DNA from: JBOGWA01 sp050693155
Lineage (GTDB): Bacteria; Actinomycetota; UBA4738; CALAEC01
DNA length: 18,023 nucleotides
Reading direction: 5' to 3'
NCBI GenBank assembly: GCA_050693155.1
Contig: JBOGWA010000115.1
Span: 1 to 18,023, forward strand
Shown here in pieces: positions 1 through 5,348 of the stretch (the first letter of the stretch is position 1; each line of letters begins with the position of its first letter). A program made the translations under genes and the position numbers. The notes beneath the pieces were generated by a model that saw nothing but the letters and a program-made list of their open reading frames with translations, did no database searches and was not told the DNA's origin.

Positions 1-1
1 T

Positions 2-181
2 CCCTTCGGCATGACGGTTCCCGCGGACGAGAACCATCTGCACTTCGGAAACGGGACCGACGTCTGGTCACTGATCCTGGAGCCGGGCGAGCACTCCCTC
101 TGCTTGCAGGCCGGCGACGCCGCGCACGCCGCGCTGCCGCTCACCTCCGAGATCGTCATCACCGTCATCGAGTCAGAGTAG
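2..181 (+). CDS. DUF4399-type protein, C-terminal fragment
   Basis: An open frame enters from the left edge (codons from base 2) and stops at TAG 179-181, giving 59 residues. The fragment reads PFGMTVPADENHLHFGNG, then an aliphatic stretch, LEPGEHSLCLQAGD, and ends in alternating hydrophobics (SEIVITVIE). The order PADE-HxHFG-G, LxPGxHxLxLxxGD, then SxxIxITV is the pattern I associate with DUF4399, a small beta-sandwich domain of exported or membrane-anchored proteins of unknown function. The N-terminus, including any signal peptide, lies outside the window. It probably belongs to a separate unit from the sigma factor, which has its own -10 box 23 nt later. Family recognition is from motif memory only. 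Confidence 0.7.
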   Translation, partial: PFGMTVPADENHLHFGNGTDVWSLILEPGEHSLCLQAGDAAHAALPLTSEIVITVIESE

Positions 182-203
182 CCGCCCCGTCGCCGGACCC
201 CGA

Positions 204-209
204 TAGGCT
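204..209 (+). promoter_or_regulatory. -10 box TAGGCT of sigma factor gene
   Basis: TAGGCT lies 10 nt before the GTG start at 220. There is no Shine-Dalgarno in between, so the transcript is probably leaderless or has a leader of a few bases. No convincing -35 is seen. The hexamer matches the -10 boxes in front of the CocE-like gene, hemE and the PBP in this window. Confidence 0.5.
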
Positions 210-219
210 CGCCTGCGCC

Positions 220-765
220 GTGCTCGGTCAGCGATTCGCGTCCATCCTCGAGGCGGCCCGGCGGGGTGAGGACTCGGCCTGGGCCGAGATCTATCGAGAC
301 CTTGCCCCATCGGTGCTCGGATACCTTCGAGCCCGGGGAGCCCGCGAGCCCGAAGACCTCGTGGGAGAGGTCTTCATCGACCTCGTCCGCGACCTTTCTC
401 GATTCCAGGGCGGGGAGCGCGATTTCCGGGCGTGGGTGTTTGCCGTGGCGCGCAACAACCACATCGACGATGTCCGCAAGCGGGGCCGGAGGCCGGTGGA
501 ACCCGTTGCCGAGGAGGAGCTCGAGGCGACCGGTCCGGTCGGCAACGCGGAAGAGCAGGCGCTTGACGCCATCGCCATCGGGGACGTCCGGCAGGCCCTC
601 GCGCGGCTGACGCCCGACCAGCGGGAGGTGCTGGCGCTCAGGGTCTTCGGCGACCTCACGGTGGCCGAGGTGGCACGAATCGTCCGCAAGCGAGAGGGAG
701 CCGTGAAGGCGCTCCAGCGGCGTGCCCTCGCCGCGATCCTGAGAGAACTCCCCCCGTACCCCTGA
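220..765 (+). CDS. Sigma-70 family (ECF-like) RNA polymerase sigma factor
   Basis: 181 residues. Region 2 covers about residues 20-92: EDLVGEVFIDLVRDLSRF is the core-binding helix and FRAWVFAVARNNHIDDVRKRGRR the -10-recognition helix. Region 4 covers about 122-175: LARLTPDQREVLALRVF, then the helix-turn-helix LTVAEVARIVRKREGAVKALQRRAL. Length and two-domain build are typical of ECF (group 4) factors, which direct RNA polymerase to a small stress or envelope regulon. The acidic linker between the domains is about 30 residues. The GTG start follows a -10 box and lacks a ribosome site. The next gene begins 46 bp downstream and encodes a one-pass membrane protein, the usual place for the anti-sigma factor. 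The regulon and subgroup cannot be named from the sequence. Confidence 0.9.
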   Translation: MLGQRFASILEAARRGEDSAWAEIYRDLAPSVLGYLRARGAREPEDLVGEVFIDLVRDLSRFQGGERDFRAWVFAVARNNHIDDVRKRGRRPVEPVAEEELEATGPVGNAEEQALDAIAIGDVRQALARLTPDQREVLALRVFGDLTVAEVARIVRKREGAVKALQRRALAAILRELPPYP

Positions 766-811
766 GGCCGTTTCCGACGCTTTCCCTGGTAAGACCGACG
801 AGGTGGGTGAG

Positions 812-1600
812 ATGAAGAGACGTCCGTTCAGCGAGAGAGAGATCGACAGGATGCTCGGTGGCGAGCCGGTTGGTGGCGAGGCGGGCGACCGAGTTGCCGC
901 CTTTGCCCGAGAAATGAGGACCGGTTTCGCGCAACCCCCAACCGAGCTGGTCGCGGCTCGGCACCTCAGGGCGATCACGACCGCGTCCCACATCGAGCGG
1001 AGCGAACGACTTGCTCCCCGGCGAGGCTTCGCGGGATCGATCTCCCGGGTTGCCGCCGCCGCCGCCGCCGTCTTCTTGGCGGTGGCGGGCGCGATCGGAG
1101 CGGGATCCCTCCCAGGCGCAGGCGATGCGACCCGGGACGGCGTGTTCCGCGCGTTGAGCCACGTCGGGAACTCACAGGACGACGGCACACCGGGAGCCCT
1201 CGACCCTGAGTCGAACTCGAGCGACAACGCGAAGGTCGTCCTCGGTGTCGTCCTTCAGCGGGACTCGTTCTCGAGCGGGTGCGAGTTCGGCCACGCGGTG
1301 GCCGCCGCGGCCAGCGGAACGACCAAGCCGGAGTGCCCGGAGGACGAGGGCGAGGTAACCACCGAGCAGGGTCCGCCCGAAGATAACCCGGGCCAGGGAG
1401 ACGTTCACGGAAACGCGAACGGCCCACCGGCGGAGTTCCCGGGCCAGGGGGGCGCCAAGGGCCAGCAGGAAGAATTCCCGGGGCAGGGCAACGCCACCGG
1501 GCACCAGCAGGAAACCTCCGGCCAGGCCAGGGGCCACGGCGAGCATCCCGGTCAGGGACAGGGCAAGGGCCAAGGCGGACAGTCCAGCTCGACCGGCTAG
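812..1600 (+). CDS. Membrane protein with PGQG repeats, probable anti-sigma partner
   Basis: 262 residues. I chose ATG 812 over the in-frame GTG 803 because GAGGTG at 800-805 is well placed as its ribosome site. Order: a charged cytoplasmic segment (1-78), one Ala-rich membrane helix (about 79-99), then an external part. The external part has two cysteines (C157, C175) and a Gly/Gln/Pro/His-rich tail with four PGQG units (DNPGQG, EFPGQG, EFPGQG, EHPGQG; residues about 191-249). No HxxxCxxC zinc anti-sigma motif is present, so it is not a classical ZAS protein. Position directly after the sigma factor and N-in topology suggest it sequesters that factor and senses something outside the membrane. 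This role is inferred from context only. The repeat tail resembles wall-spanning or adhesive low-complexity regions. Confidence 0.6.
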   Translation: MKRRPFSEREIDRMLGGEPVGGEAGDRVAAFAREMRTGFAQPPTELVAARHLRAITTASHIERSERLAPRRGFAGSISRVAAAAAAVFLAVAGAIGAGSLPGAGDATRDGVFRALSHVGNSQDDGTPGALDPESNSSDNAKVVLGVVLQRDSFSSGCEFGHAVAAAASGTTKPECPEDEGEVTTEQGPPEDNPGQGDVHGNANGPPAEFPGQGGAKGQQEEFPGQGNATGHQQETSGQARGHGEHPGQGQGKGQGGQSSSTG

Positions 1601-1624
1601 GCGCTTCCTCGACATACGGCGATG

Positions 1625-1653
1625 AGCCCCCCGAGCTTCCCTGGCGGGGGGCT
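1625..1653 (+). terminator. Hairpin terminator after the sigma/anti-sigma unit
   Basis: AGCCCCCC (1625-1632) pairs perfectly with GGGGGGCT (1646-1653) across a 13-nt loop. It begins 25 nt after the stop of the membrane protein gene. Only a weak T run follows, as is common in high-GC genomes. It separates this unit from the cNMP-domain/haem cluster. Confidence 0.6.
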
Positions 1654-1728
1654 TCCGCTGTTCGGACTACCTTCCGTGCCGACGGTCGTGGGAGACTACG
1701 GACGCCAGAAGCCGGACTGGAGGAAGAG

Positions 1729-2115
1729 ATGGACCCCAAGCGACTCGAGGGGATTCCGCTGTTTGCCGCACTCGGCAAGAAGGAGCGGAAGGAGCTCTCG
1801 CAGGCGATGGACGAGCTGGTGCTTCCCGAAGGAGACCACCTCGTGGATGAAGGGAAGCTTGCCCATGAGTTCTTCGTGATCGAGGAGGGAACGGCCGCGG
1901 TGACGAAGGACGGCGAGCACATCGCGGACCTCGGTCCCGGTGACTTCTTCGGCGAGATGGCGTTGATGAGCGAGGAGCGCCGCAATGCCACGGTCACCGC
2001 GAAGAGCCAGATGCGGGTGATCGTGATGCACGCCAAGGACTTTCGCAGGATCACCGAAGACATGCCGCACGTCGCCGAGCAGATCAAGGCGGCGATCGCC
2101 GAGCGAAGCGGGTAG
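1729..2115 (+). CDS. Stand-alone cyclic-nucleotide-binding domain protein (first copy)
   Basis: 128 residues, ATG preceded by GGAGGAAGAG. The whole protein is one cNMP-binding beta-roll (about residues 5-118): LEGIPLFAALGKKERKEL at the front, LPEGDHLVDEGKLAHEFFVIEEG in the middle, then the phosphate-binding cassette DLGPGDFFGEMALMSEERRNATV. The cassette keeps the GE-x-A-L and R-N-A-T features that contact cyclic nucleotide phosphate and ribose in CAP-like folds. There is no C-terminal helix-turn-helix, so it is not a Crp/Fnr transcription factor by itself. The hemE start lies 17 bp after its stop. A second, similar protein closes the same gene cluster at 4790. It could bind cAMP, cGMP or another ligand, or act as a partner subunit; function unknown. 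Confidence 0.8.
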   Translation: MDPKRLEGIPLFAALGKKERKELSQAMDELVLPEGDHLVDEGKLAHEFFVIEEGTAAVTKDGEHIADLGPGDFFGEMALMSEERRNATVTAKSQMRVIVMHAKDFRRITEDMPHVAEQIKAAIAERSG

Positions 2116-2120
2116 CTGGC

Positions 2121-2126
2121 TAGACT
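2121..2126 (+). promoter_or_regulatory. -10 box TAGACT of hemE, leaderless start
   Basis: TAGACT ends exactly 6 nt before the GTG of hemE, which places the expected +1 on the first base of the start codon. No ribosome site is present between them. The same hexamer occurs 7 nt before the PBP ATG. The hem genes can therefore be transcribed independently of the upstream cNMP-domain gene. Confidence 0.6.
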
Positions 2127-2132
2127 GCCGGG

Positions 2133-3191
2133 GTGAGCCCGGAGCATTCCGTCGCGCAGGCCGGCATCGCCGTGCGCGACCGATTCCTCAAAGCCTGCGG
2201 TGGCGAACGGGTCGATCGCACGCCCGTCTGGTTCATGCGTCAGGCTGGGCGGTACCTGCCCGAGTACCGGGAGCTCCGCGGCGAGATGGACGTGCTCGCC
2301 ATGTGTCGAGAGCCGGAGGTCGCGGCCGAGGTCTCGATGCTCCCGCTCCTCCGGCTCGACGTGGACGCGGCGATCCTCTTCTCAGACATCATGGTTCCAG
2401 TGGCGGCGATCGGTCTCGAGGTCGAGATCGTGCGGAACGAAGGGCCGACGCTCGCACGGCCGTTCCGGTCGGAGGCCGATCTCGCTCGCTTCCGTCCGCT
2501 CGAACCCGAGCGAGACATCCCGTACACGCTGGAGACGATCCGGATCCTCCTGGATCGGCTCTCGGTTCCGCTGATCGGTTTCGCGGGAGCGCCCTTCACG
2601 CTGGCGAGCTACCTCATCGAGGGGGGGCCGTCCCGCAATCACGCTCGAACGAAGGCTCTCATGCAGGCCGAGCCGTCCGTGTGGGGGCTGCTCATGGAGC
2701 GGCTCACTGAGGACGTGATCCTTCCGTACCTGGATGCCCAGGTCGCGGCAGGAGTGCATGCCGTGCAGCTGTTCGATTCGTGGGCGGGCGCCCTCGATCG
2801 TGACTCCTATCGCGAGCACGTCCTCCCGCACTCGCGTCGGATCTTCGAGGGAATCGGTGAACGGGTGCCGACGATTCACTTCGGCGTGGGGACCGCGCAC
2901 CTCTTGGAGCTGATGTCAGAAGCCGGCGCCGATGTCGTCGGTGTCGATTGGCGGCTCCCGATCGACGAAGCCTGGGACCGAATCGGCCCACATGGAATTC
3001 AGGGGAACCTCGATCCGGCCGTTTGTCTCGCGCCGTGGGACGTCGTGGAGCGAACGGCGCTCGACATCTTGCGGCGGGTCGGCGGCCGGCCCGGGCACAT
3101 CTTCAATCTCGGGCACGGCGTGCTTCCCCAGACACCGCCGGAAACGCTCGAACGGCTTGTCGAGCTCGTCCACGGCCACCCAGCCGGATGA
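2133..3191 (+). CDS. hemE: Uroporphyrinogen decarboxylase
   Basis: 352 residues, full length for the family. HemE removes the four acetate carboxyls of uroporphyrinogen III to give coproporphyrinogen III in the cytoplasm. Seen: the signature PVWFMRQAGRYLPEYR (31-46) with R36 and R40, the catalytic Asp in LFSDIM (D85), GAPFTLASYLIEGG with Y160, QLFDSWAG with S216, and NLGHGVLPQTPPE with H328. These match the substrate-binding set of characterised enzymes. The GTG start follows a -10 box by 6 nt and needs no Shine-Dalgarno. Its TGA overlaps the ATG of hemH (ATGA), indicating coupled translation. Identification is secure. Confidence 0.97.
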   Translation: MSPEHSVAQAGIAVRDRFLKACGGERVDRTPVWFMRQAGRYLPEYRELRGEMDVLAMCREPEVAAEVSMLPLLRLDVDAAILFSDIMVPVAAIGLEVEIVRNEGPTLARPFRSEADLARFRPLEPERDIPYTLETIRILLDRLSVPLIGFAGAPFTLASYLIEGGPSRNHARTKALMQAEPSVWGLLMERLTEDVILPYLDAQVAAGVHAVQLFDSWAGALDRDSYREHVLPHSRRIFEGIGERVPTIHFGVGTAHLLELMSEAGADVVGVDWRLPIDEAWDRIGPHGIQGNLDPAVCLAPWDVVERTALDILRRVGGRPGHIFNLGHGVLPQTPPETLERLVELVHGHPAG

Positions 3192-4111
3192 AGAACGTCG
3201 GCCTGCTCGTCATGGCCTACGGGACCGCATCTGGCCCGGAGGACGTCCAGCGCTACTACACCGACATCCGCGGAGGCCGCCCTCCGGCGCCGGAGGCGCT
3301 TGCCGATCTCGTGCGACGCTACGAAGCGATCGGAAACACGTTTCCCCTCGACCGAGTCACGCGCGACCAAGCCGCGGGGCTGGAGCGCGAGCTCAATGTC
3401 GGCGCAGACGATACGCGGTTCCGCTCCTACGTCGGCTACAAGCACTCCCCGCCGTTCGTCGGGGACGTCGTCCGGCAACTCGCGGCCGAGGGCATCGACC
3501 GCGCGCTCGGTATCGTGATGGCCCCTCACTACTCTCAGATGTCGATCGGTTCCTATTTCGAGCGGGCGATGTCCGGCCAGCCGGAAGGGCTCACTCTCGA
3601 TTTCATCGAGTCGTGGCACGATCATCCCGCCTTCCTCGACGTTCTCGCCGCCCGCGTTTCCGAGGCGATGGAACCGCTCTCGGCGGATGAGCGCTCCCAC
3701 GCGCTCGTCGTGTTCACCGCGCACAGCCTCCCGGCGAGGATTCTCGAGACGGGCGATCCGTATCCGGACCAGCTCCAGGCCACGGCGGAGGCCGTGGCCG
3801 ACCGGCTCGGGCTCCATCGGATCACCGTCGCCTGGCAGAGCGCCGGACGAACCGGCGAGCCGTGGCTCGGTCCCGATCTCGGCGCGGTGATCGAGAAGGC
3901 GGCAAAGGCGAACCACTCCGCCGTGGTCGTCTGCCCCTGCGGGTTCGTCGCAGATCATCTCGAGATCCTCTACGACATCGATATCGAGGCGAAGGAGACG
4001 GCCGAGCGAGCGGATCTTCGTCTCGTTCGCACGGCGTCGATGAACGCGACGCCCGAATTCGTAAAGGCGCTCGCCGCCGTGGTGCGAGATCATCTGGCGG
4101 TCAGGACATGA
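3188..4111 (+). CDS. hemH: Ferrochelatase, likely coproporphyrin ferrochelatase
   Basis: 307 residues from the ATG that overlaps the hemE stop. An upstream in-frame extension would lie inside hemE and is rejected. It starts KNVGLLVMAYGTASGPEDVQ, as in ferrochelatases. The metal-site residues are present: H179 in FTAHSLPARI, and E259 in GFVADHLEILYDIDIEAKE. The QSAGRTGEPWLGPDL segment (217-231) is also typical. Because hemQ follows immediately, the substrate is most likely coproporphyrin III (CpfC activity), giving coprohaem. Two cysteines (VCPCGF, C249 and C251) precede the active-site loop; I cannot say whether they bind a cluster. Its stop overlaps the hemQ ATG (ATGA). Confidence 0.95.
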   Translation: MKNVGLLVMAYGTASGPEDVQRYYTDIRGGRPPAPEALADLVRRYEAIGNTFPLDRVTRDQAAGLERELNVGADDTRFRSYVGYKHSPPFVGDVVRQLAAEGIDRALGIVMAPHYSQMSIGSYFERAMSGQPEGLTLDFIESWHDHPAFLDVLAARVSEAMEPLSADERSHALVVFTAHSLPARILETGDPYPDQLQATAEAVADRLGLHRITVAWQSAGRTGEPWLGPDLGAVIEKAAKANHSAVVVCPCGFVADHLEILYDIDIEAKETAERADLRLVRTASMNATPEFVKALAAVVRDHLAVRT

Positions 4112-4776
4112 GCGAGACGCCCGAACCTACGTACGTCCTCTACTCCGTGTTCCGGCGAACGACGGCCACCGCCACCGTCGACGTCGATGAGGCCGCCCAC
4201 GAGTGGGAGGTGCTGTTCAAGGAGCACGCGGAGACCGTGCGGATCCGCGGGGTCTACTCGGCCGCCGGCTTCCGGCCCGACACCGACCTCCTCCTGTGGT
4301 GGATCGCTCCGTCACCGGACGCCCTCCAGGATCTCCTCGTGGCGCTTCGTCGCACCGCCCTGGGCGTGACCCTCGAGCAGACCTGGGCGTTCATGGGCGT
4401 CACGCGCCCGGCCGAGTTCAATCCGCAACACACGCCCGCGTTCGTTCGTGGCGAGGAGCCCAAGACGTACCTGTGCGTGTACCCGTTCGTGCGGACGCCG
4501 GAGTGGTACCTGCTGTCGGGCGACGAGCGGGGAGCCCTCCTTCGCGAGCACGGGGAGATCGGGAGAGAGTTCCCCGACGTGCTCCCGAACACGACGAGCG
4601 CGTTCGGGCTGGGGGATTGGGAGTGGATCCTCGCGTTCGAGGCCGACCGCATGGAGAGGATCGTGGATTGCATCCGCCGGCTGCGGGCGGCGGAGGCGCG
4701 CCGGTATACGAAGGAGGAGGTCCCGTTCGTCACGGGCATCCGCAAAGAGCTGCCCGAGGCGCTCGCGGATCTCTAG
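4108..4776 (+). CDS. hemQ: Coprohaem decarboxylase (HemQ/ChdC, chlorite dismutase family)
   Basis: 222 residues from the ATG overlapping the hemH stop. ChdC oxidatively decarboxylates coprohaem to haem b using peroxide, the last step of the coproporphyrin-dependent route. Seen: ferredoxin-like N-half (YVLYSVFRRT), the actinobacterial-type block YLCVYPFVRTPEWYLLSG, with Y125 in the YP position of the catalytic tyrosine, and LLREHGEIGREFPDV with H148 as expected proximal haem ligand. It ends with the conserved RRYTKEEVPFVTGIRKEL. This gene shows that the organism uses the coproporphyrin branch rather than the protoporphyrin branch. The next gene starts 13 bp downstream. Confidence 0.93.
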   Translation: MSETPEPTYVLYSVFRRTTATATVDVDEAAHEWEVLFKEHAETVRIRGVYSAAGFRPDTDLLLWWIAPSPDALQDLLVALRRTALGVTLEQTWAFMGVTRPAEFNPQHTPAFVRGEEPKTYLCVYPFVRTPEWYLLSGDERGALLREHGEIGREFPDVLPNTTSAFGLGDWEWILAFEADRMERIVDCIRRLRAAEARRYTKEEVPFVTGIRKELPEALADL

Positions 4777-4789
4777 GGGGGTTCGGGGA

Positions 4790-5215
4790 ATGGCGAAACC
4801 ACCGAAGACGCTCGAGATGCTTTCATCGGTCCCGCTTTTCGACGGACTTTCGAAGCGGGAGCTCCAGGCGGTTTTCAGGTTGGGCGACATCGTCGAGCAT
4901 CCGGCCGGAGAGGCGATCGTACGGGAAGGCGCCGCAGGCGCCGGCTTCCACCTGGTGCTCGAGGGAACGGCGAAGGTTCGGATGGGGGGTCGCACACGGA
5001 AGGTGTTGGGGCCGGGCGACTACTTCGGGGAGATGGCGCTCATCGACAAGGGGAGACGGTCGGCGACGGTGCTTGCGGAGACCGCGGTCACCACCCTCGT
5101 GATCTCTTCGTGGAACTTCAACCCGCTGATCGAGCGGTTCCCCTCGATCGCGCGAAAGCTGCTAATCGAGCTTTCACGCCGGGTACGCGCGCTCGAGAAG
5201 TCCCTGACCCACTAG
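4790..5215 (+). CDS. Stand-alone cyclic-nucleotide-binding domain protein (second copy)
   Basis: 141 residues, ATG 13 nt after the hemQ stop with a G-rich stretch upstream as ribosome site. Single cNMP-binding domain: LSSVPLFDGLSKRELQAVF (about 11-29), HPAGEAIVREGAAGAGFHLVLEG, then the cassette VLGPGDYFGEMALIDKGRRSATV. The C-terminal helix (FPSIARKLLIELSRRVRALEKSL) is the dimer or C-helix expected after the roll. No DNA-binding domain. The cassette is closely related to that of the protein at 1729 (GPGD[FY]FGEMAL shared), so the two are paralogues around the hem genes. Its stop lies inside a hairpin shared with the converging small gene. A regulatory role in haem supply is possible, but nothing in the sequence proves it. 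Confidence 0.82.
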   Translation: MAKPPKTLEMLSSVPLFDGLSKRELQAVFRLGDIVEHPAGEAIVREGAAGAGFHLVLEGTAKVRMGGRTRKVLGPGDYFGEMALIDKGRRSATVLAETAVTTLVISSWNFNPLIERFPSIARKLLIELSRRVRALEKSLTH

Positions 5216-5223
5216 GCAGTGGG
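5208..5223. terminator. Hairpin over two converging stop codons
   Basis: CCCACT (5208-5213) and AGTGGG (5218-5223) form a perfect 6-bp stem with loop AGGC. The TAG of the plus-strand cNMP gene (5213-5215) and the TAG of the minus-strand small gene (5214-5212) share the CTAG at its centre. The symmetry allows a bidirectional terminator, but no T run flanks it on either strand. Confidence 0.4.
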
Positions 5224-5319
5224 GCCCGCGAACTCCTCCCCCGTCGCGCGGCTGCTCGCAATCCGGTAGACGGCGACGCCTACGCCGATCAGCAGCAATA
5301 GCAAAAAGAGCTTCTTCAT
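5212..5319 (-). CDS. Small single-pass membrane peptide, 35 residues
   Basis: On the minus strand an ATG at 5319 is preceded by a strong ribosome site (AAGGAG, then TGAG before the ATG). It encodes MKKLFLLLLLIGVGVAVYR, then a short polar tail ending EEFAGPTA and TAG. The Lys-Lys start, one hydrophobic helix (about residues 4-18) and polar tail are typical of small membrane peptides; there is no lipobox or AxA cleavage site. It lies 29 bp downstream of the CocE-like gene on the same strand and is probably co-transcribed with it. The N-terminus recalls DLW-39-type actinobacterial peptides, but the DLW motif is absent. The ribosome site and clean topology make it likely to be real despite its size. 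Function unknown. Confidence 0.6.
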   Translation of the reverse strand: MKKLFLLLLLIGVGVAVYRIASSRATGEEFAGPTA

Positions 5320-5348
5320 CTCACTCCTTTCTTAGGCCATCCGGCCGA

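Noticed and set aside
1025..1100. Trinucleotide-like gccgccgcc run as a regulatory repeat
   Set aside because: It simply encodes the Ala-rich start of the membrane helix; no other structure is seen.
975..2147. 390-codon minus-strand open frame opposite the membrane protein and first cNMP gene
   Set aside because: It is antisense to two supported genes, rich in Arg/Pro/Ser as expected from GC-rich shadow frames, and has no recognisable domain.
5212..5319. DLW-39 family assignment for the small peptide
   Set aside because: The Lys-Lys-hydrophobic start is similar, but the defining DLW residues near the C-terminus are absent.
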